A DNA stretch of 64,000 nt. It comes from Mongoliimonas terrestris (GTDB taxonomy: Bacteria > Pseudomonadota > Alphaproteobacteria > Rhizobiales > Pleomorphomonadaceae). Each line of letters begins with the position of its first letter. Position 1 is the first letter of the stretch. Below are positions 60,939 to 64,000 of this stretch, piece by piece. A program made the translations under genes and the position numbers. The stretch lies in NCBI RefSeq assembly GCF_001927285.1, contig NZ_MSIG01000001.1:62001-126000 (forward strand), written 5' to 3'. Under the pieces are notes generated by a model. The model saw only the letters and a list, made by a program, of their open reading frames with translations, was not told the DNA's origin and made no database searches.

Positions 60939-61879
60939 CCGATCGGCGCTCGTCCGTCCGGCCGCTTCCGCGGCCCTTGCTCGCCGGCGCCCTCGGCGTG
61001 CTCGTCGCATGCGGACCGGCGGAGGCGGCGAGCGTGCGCATCTTCGACGATCTCGCGGGCGCCGGGCGGGCCACGGCGCGCTCGCTCGACGAACTCGGTG
61101 TCGTCGGCAAGTCGATCCCCGCCGCGCCGCCGCGGCCCGCCGGCTATGTGCTCCGCCGCTTCGCGCGCGAGGCCGAACCCTCGCCTGCCGCCGTTCCGCC
61201 GGCACCGCCCGCCGCACGGGCGGCCGGGACGGCCCTGGAAACCGGCGCACGGACAACCGATGTGGACTCGCCGGGAGCCGCTCTTCTGACAGTCGCCCGG
61301 CGCCAGCGTGCCAATGCCGATGCGGCAGGCCTGCCGCGACCGACGCGCGCCGGCATCCTCGGCTTCATCGACCGGGCCGCCGCGCGGCGGCGGGACGACC
61401 TCTCCACCAGGCGTCTGCCCGACCCGGAGACCGAGGCTGTGGTCGTCGCCGCCTGGCGCAAGGCCGCCGGATTCGACGAGAGCCCGGCGCCCCTGTCGCT
61501 TCTCGGGGTCAGGGCCAAGGACCTGCCGTCCCCGAAAGGGCCGAAATACACCCGGCGGTTCGGCTGGGGTGCGCAAGGGGTGGCCATTGCCGGCATCGTT
61601 TCGGCGGTGGGCTACAGCATGACGTCCGCGAAGGCCGAGGCCGACGCGGCGGAGGCGAAGGTGCGCCAACTGACGGTGGAGAATGGCGCGGCGGGACGGC
61701 CGGTGGAGGTCTGGATCACCGGCACCAACGGAACCCCCATCCTCCAGGGCGTGGTCGAACCCGGCATCACCGGCCGCTACACCTTCCTGACCGGCACGAC
61801 GGTGGAGTTTCGCCGCGACGGCGCCCCGGCCGGCACGCCCGTGACCCTCACCGACGACACACCGGTCCACTTCGACTGA
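60935..61879 (+). CDS. Putative lipoprotein with TM helix and C-terminal beta module
   Basis: 314 residues, ATGA overlap with the previous gene. The N-terminus ends in a good lipobox, L-V-A-Cys26 (LLAGALGVLVACGPAEA), with Gly at +2, which favours outer-membrane sorting. A charged, Ala/Pro-rich region follows. Next come one helix (GWGAQGVAIAGIVSAVGYSM, ~207-228), a short coiled segment (AEADAAEAKVRQ) and the C-terminal beta module at ~242-314: LTVENGAAGRPVEVWITGTN, then VVEPGITGRYTFLTGTTVEF. It is a shorter counterpart of the preceding protein. A lipid anchor plus a second helix is unusual and suggests it spans or tethers two surfaces. Function unknown. Confidence 0.76.
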   Translation: MTDRRSSVRPLPRPLLAGALGVLVACGPAEAASVRIFDDLAGAGRATARSLDELGVVGKSIPAAPPRPAGYVLRRFAREAEPSPAAVPPAPPAARAAGTALETGARTTDVDSPGAALLTVARRQRANADAAGLPRPTRAGILGFIDRAAARRRDDLSTRRLPDPETEAVVVAAWRKAAGFDESPAPLSLLGVRAKDLPSPKGPKYTRRFGWGAQGVAIAGIVSAVGYSMTSAKAEADAAEAKVRQLTVENGAAGRPVEVWITGTNGTPILQGVVEPGITGRYTFLTGTTVEFRRDGAPAGTPVTLTDDTPVHFD

Positions 61880-61915
61880 TCACCCAGGCGCCATCCCCCC
61901 GGGAGAGCTCGACCC

Positions 61916-63148
61916 ATGCTGCCGACGCTTCAGAGACTGATCCTCCTGGCCCTGCTCCTTCTCGGCGGAGCGGCCGGCGCCGCGGCCGCCGAGGTGCAGA
62001 TCCAGGTGACGAACGATCGCACGGGACCGGTGGACGTCTACCTGACGCCGCCGGGCGCTCAGCCGCGCTACCTCCTGCGCATTCCCGAAAGAGAGGCCAA
62101 GGTGGTGAAGGCCTCGCCGGGCGACACGCTGCAGGTCGCCGTCGACCGGCGGCCGGTGGAACGCTACGTCGCCACGGCCGCGCCGCTGCAGCGGCTGATC
62201 ACCCGCGCGCCCGCGTCCCTCCCGCCGGCGACGGTCGGGTCCGCGGCCGGGGTCAAGCCGGTGACGACGCCGCCGTCGACGACCACGACGACCGTCCGGA
62301 CCCCGCCCGCCACCACCACGACGGCCGTCGCGCCGCCGCCGCCCCCGCCGGTCGATCCGCAACAGGGGGCTCTGCCGGAGGGCTTCGCCTGGCAGGCCAG
62401 CGGCGACAAGGACGCCAGGGGCGTGATCGTGGCGGCGCGGCTGGTGCTCGGCATACCGGAGACCGACGCCGTCCAGTTCCATGCGGACTGCGCCGTCGCA
62501 TCGCCCGGCCGGGCGACCATGACGATCGCGGCCGACATGTCGGGGCGCAAGCAGGGCACGGCGACGGACATGAGGATCCTGGGGGACGGGTTCGACCGAC
62601 GCTACAGGGCTCGGGTCTTGCGCGCGCCCGGAGGCGAGAGCATTGAGGGATATACGCTGTCCGCGCGGCTCGACGATCCCGTCTGGGCCTTGATGGCGGC
62701 CAAGCTGGAGATCGGCTACGGCGAGGGCGACGACCTCCTGGCCCTGCCGCTGAAGGGGAGCTCGGGGCCGGTCCGGCGCTTCATCGCCGCGTGCACGGCG
62801 CTCGGCCGCCCGGCCGTGGCGGCGGCCCCGCCGTCCGGCGGCGGTGAGCGGCGCGACAGCTGCACCCGCTTCGCCCGCGCACGGGCCGTGGCGAGCGACC
62901 GCAAGCTCCCCGTGGTCTTCGTGAACCGCTCCGGCGCCTATCGCGTGGTGCACTGGGTCGACGAGAACGGCCAGGCGGTGCAGATCACCGGCCTCAATCC
63001 CGGCGAGGCCGCCCGTGTGATGGCCTGGGCCGGCCACCCCTTCCTGATGACGGACGGCCCCGGCAATTGCGTGGAGATCGCCATCATCCGGCCGGATACG
63101 CGCCAGGTGCGGCTGACGGCGCGCAATCGGGTTCAGGACCCGGAGTGA
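61916..63148 (+). CDS. Exported protein with VHL-beta-like C-terminal domain
   Basis: 410 residues. Signal peptide LILLALLLLGGAAGAAAA. Residues 26-95 are a module of the locus type (VQIQVTNDRTGPVDVYLTPP). A Thr/Pro linker (~100-148) leads to a middle domain (~150-300) with Cys192 and Cys293. Residues ~330-395 read VVFVNRSGAYRVVHWVDENG, then LNPGEAARVMAWAGHPFLMTD. They match the von Hippel-Lindau beta-domain pattern F-x-N-R-S, W-x-[DN]-x-x-G, L-x-P-G, GHxFxxxD. Bacterial VHL-beta proteins exist but lack known roles. The spacing to the previous gene (36 nt) places it in the same operon. The domain match is by eye. Confidence 0.8.
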   Translation: MLPTLQRLILLALLLLGGAAGAAAAEVQIQVTNDRTGPVDVYLTPPGAQPRYLLRIPEREAKVVKASPGDTLQVAVDRRPVERYVATAAPLQRLITRAPASLPPATVGSAAGVKPVTTPPSTTTTTVRTPPATTTTAVAPPPPPPVDPQQGALPEGFAWQASGDKDARGVIVAARLVLGIPETDAVQFHADCAVASPGRATMTIAADMSGRKQGTATDMRILGDGFDRRYRARVLRAPGGESIEGYTLSARLDDPVWALMAAKLEIGYGEGDDLLALPLKGSSGPVRRFIAACTALGRPAVAAAPPSGGGERRDSCTRFARARAVASDRKLPVVFVNRSGAYRVVHWVDENGQAVQITGLNPGEAARVMAWAGHPFLMTDGPGNCVEIAIIRPDTRQVRLTARNRVQDPE

Positions 63149-63522
63149 GCCCGCCATCGGCGGCCCTCACCTGAACCGGACACGCGCAAGACGGCCTGGC
63201 AACACCGCCCGGCCGCGCCGCCTGGGCGACGGGCTCGGGGCGGTCCCGGGCGGTCGAGGGCGTCCACGCATCATACCAGGCCCGAACGGGCGCCGGCCGG
63301 TCAGGTCGAAACGCGCGTGAAGGTCCGGCGAGTCCGACCGTCACGAGCCGGGTATCGGACGCCGACACCGCCCCTCACTCGGTCGACCCATATGTTTCGT
63401 GGAATGTTTATTGCTACGCCGACGCTGCATCGGACCGGAGCGACAGGGTGGTGCCGGGCGGCGTCGCTGCGGGTGTCCGATGGTGACGACGGTCCCATGT
63501 CGATGCGTGGTCGGGGGGAAGC
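63149..63522. other. Intergenic region before glutaminase
   Basis: About 370 nt without a gene. Positions 63390-63420 are AT-rich (ATGTTTCGTGGAATGTTTAT) and the likely promoter zone for the glutaminase gene. The GC-rich repeats after 63148 could end the envelope-protein operon, but no clear terminator is seen. Confidence 0.4.
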
Positions 63523-64000
63523 ATGGATCAAGCCGCTGCCGAAGTCGGGCATGAGATAGATCGCGTCCTGATCGACATCCACACCCATGTGAGCCGGAAC
63601 ACCGAAGGCACGATCGCCGACTACATCCCGGAGATCGCCTCGGTCGATCCGGAGCCGTTCGGACTGGCCATCACCACGGCGGCGGGAACTCTGCACGAGA
63701 TCGGCGACACCGAGACGACCTTCACCATCCAATCCGTCTCCAAGGCCGTCACCTACTGCATCGCGCTCGAAACGGCCGGTCGCGCGACCGTCCTGGAGCG
63801 TGTGGGCGTCGAGCCGAGCGGCGACCCTTTCAACGCCATCGAGTTGGATCCGGCGTCGCGCCGCCCGTACAATCCGATGGTCAACGCCGGGGCGATCACG
63901 GTCGCCGGCATTCTTCGCGACGTGTACGGCGCCGACGAGGCGTTCCAGGTGGTGCTCGACCGTCTCTCCGAGGCGGCGGGACGGCCGCTGGAGATGGACG
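63523..64000 (+). CDS. glsA: Glutaminase, 3' end outside window
   Basis: Partial: 159 codons are present and the frame runs off the window. The start ATG has GGGGGGA 4 nt upstream. Glutaminase hydrolyses glutamine to glutamate and ammonia with a beta-lactamase-like Ser-x-x-Lys pair, here Ser71-Val-Ser-Lys74 in FTIQSVSKAV. Other landmarks are NTEGTIADYIPEIASVDP, VEPSGDPFNAIELD, and PYNPMVNAGAITVAG, which contains substrate-binding Asn residues. Cytoplasmic. The family call is firm; whether C-terminal regulatory domains follow cannot be seen. Confidence 0.93.
   Translation, partial: MDQAAAEVGHEIDRVLIDIHTHVSRNTEGTIADYIPEIASVDPEPFGLAITTAAGTLHEIGDTETTFTIQSVSKAVTYCIALETAGRATVLERVGVEPSGDPFNAIELDPASRRPYNPMVNAGAITVAGILRDVYGADEAFQVVLDRLSEAAGRPLEMD

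Overview
The window looks like chromosomal DNA of a high-GC alphaproteobacterium, probably a Hyphomicrobiales (rhizobial-order) lineage. This is an inference from gene content (aioXSRBA-moeA order, HWE-family histidine kinase, DUF3141/phosphotransacetylase/acetate kinase operon, DUF3309, PRC-barrel and Crp/Fnr stress genes), from base composition and from the dense ATGA-coupled operons. No rRNA, tRNA, insertion sequence or CRISPR array was seen.

Layout. (1) 0-3.8 kb: the end of an operon with a CHAT-domain (caspase-like) protein and an unknown partner. (2) 3.8-10.4 kb: an extracytoplasmic flavin redox cluster: ApbE flavin transferase, a PepSY/flavodoxin/FNR-type membrane reductase, an exported DUF2271 protein carrying an ApbE-type flavinylation motif, and an acidic PepSY protein, with a divergent OmpR-type two-component pair and a short cytochrome b561 remnant. 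(3) 10.4-14.5 kb: a CheB-CheR-PAS-HWE kinase fusion with a lone receiver protein. (4) 14.6-32.7 kb: a mosaic that reads as a low-oxygen/stress island: PHB-type esterase, PRC-barrel protein, Crp/Fnr regulator, cupin, DUF3309, HlyD plus FtsX-type ABC exporter, SDR, a full arginine deiminase pathway with a YfcC-type transporter, a P-type cation ATPase and oleate hydratase. Two perfect CTGAT-N4-ATCAG palindromes and one degenerate copy sit in its promoters. (5) 32.7-40.9 kb: an arsenite oxidation island transcribed leftward (aioX-aioS-aioR-aioB-aioA-moeA), with a sigma-54 promoter and twin 16-bp palindromes in front of aioBA. (6) 41.3-44.4 kb: NmrA-like SDR and AraC regulator, flanked by remnants of a molybdenum hydroxylase and a BrnT-like toxin. 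(7) 44.5-51.7 kb: six-gene operon fabI-DUF3141-pta-ackA-CoA transferase, which could couple acyl-CoA or storage-polymer turnover to ATP formation. (8) 52-53.8 kb: small exported protein and a predicted amidoligase. (9) 54.0-63.1 kb: six consecutive exported or envelope proteins of unknown function. Five share a beta-sandwich-like module, and the last ends in a domain resembling the VHL (von Hippel-Lindau) beta domain. This is the best candidate for an undescribed system. (10) 63.5 kb to the end: the start of a glutaminase gene.

How the parts fit. Much of the window concerns respiration or energy under limiting oxygen or alternative donors: arsenite oxidation, arginine fermentation, acyl-phosphate ATP synthesis and extracytoplasmic flavin electron transfer. 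Each block has its own regulator. The 54-63 kb block stands apart: it is entirely envelope-directed, proline- and repeat-rich, and has no recognisable enzyme.
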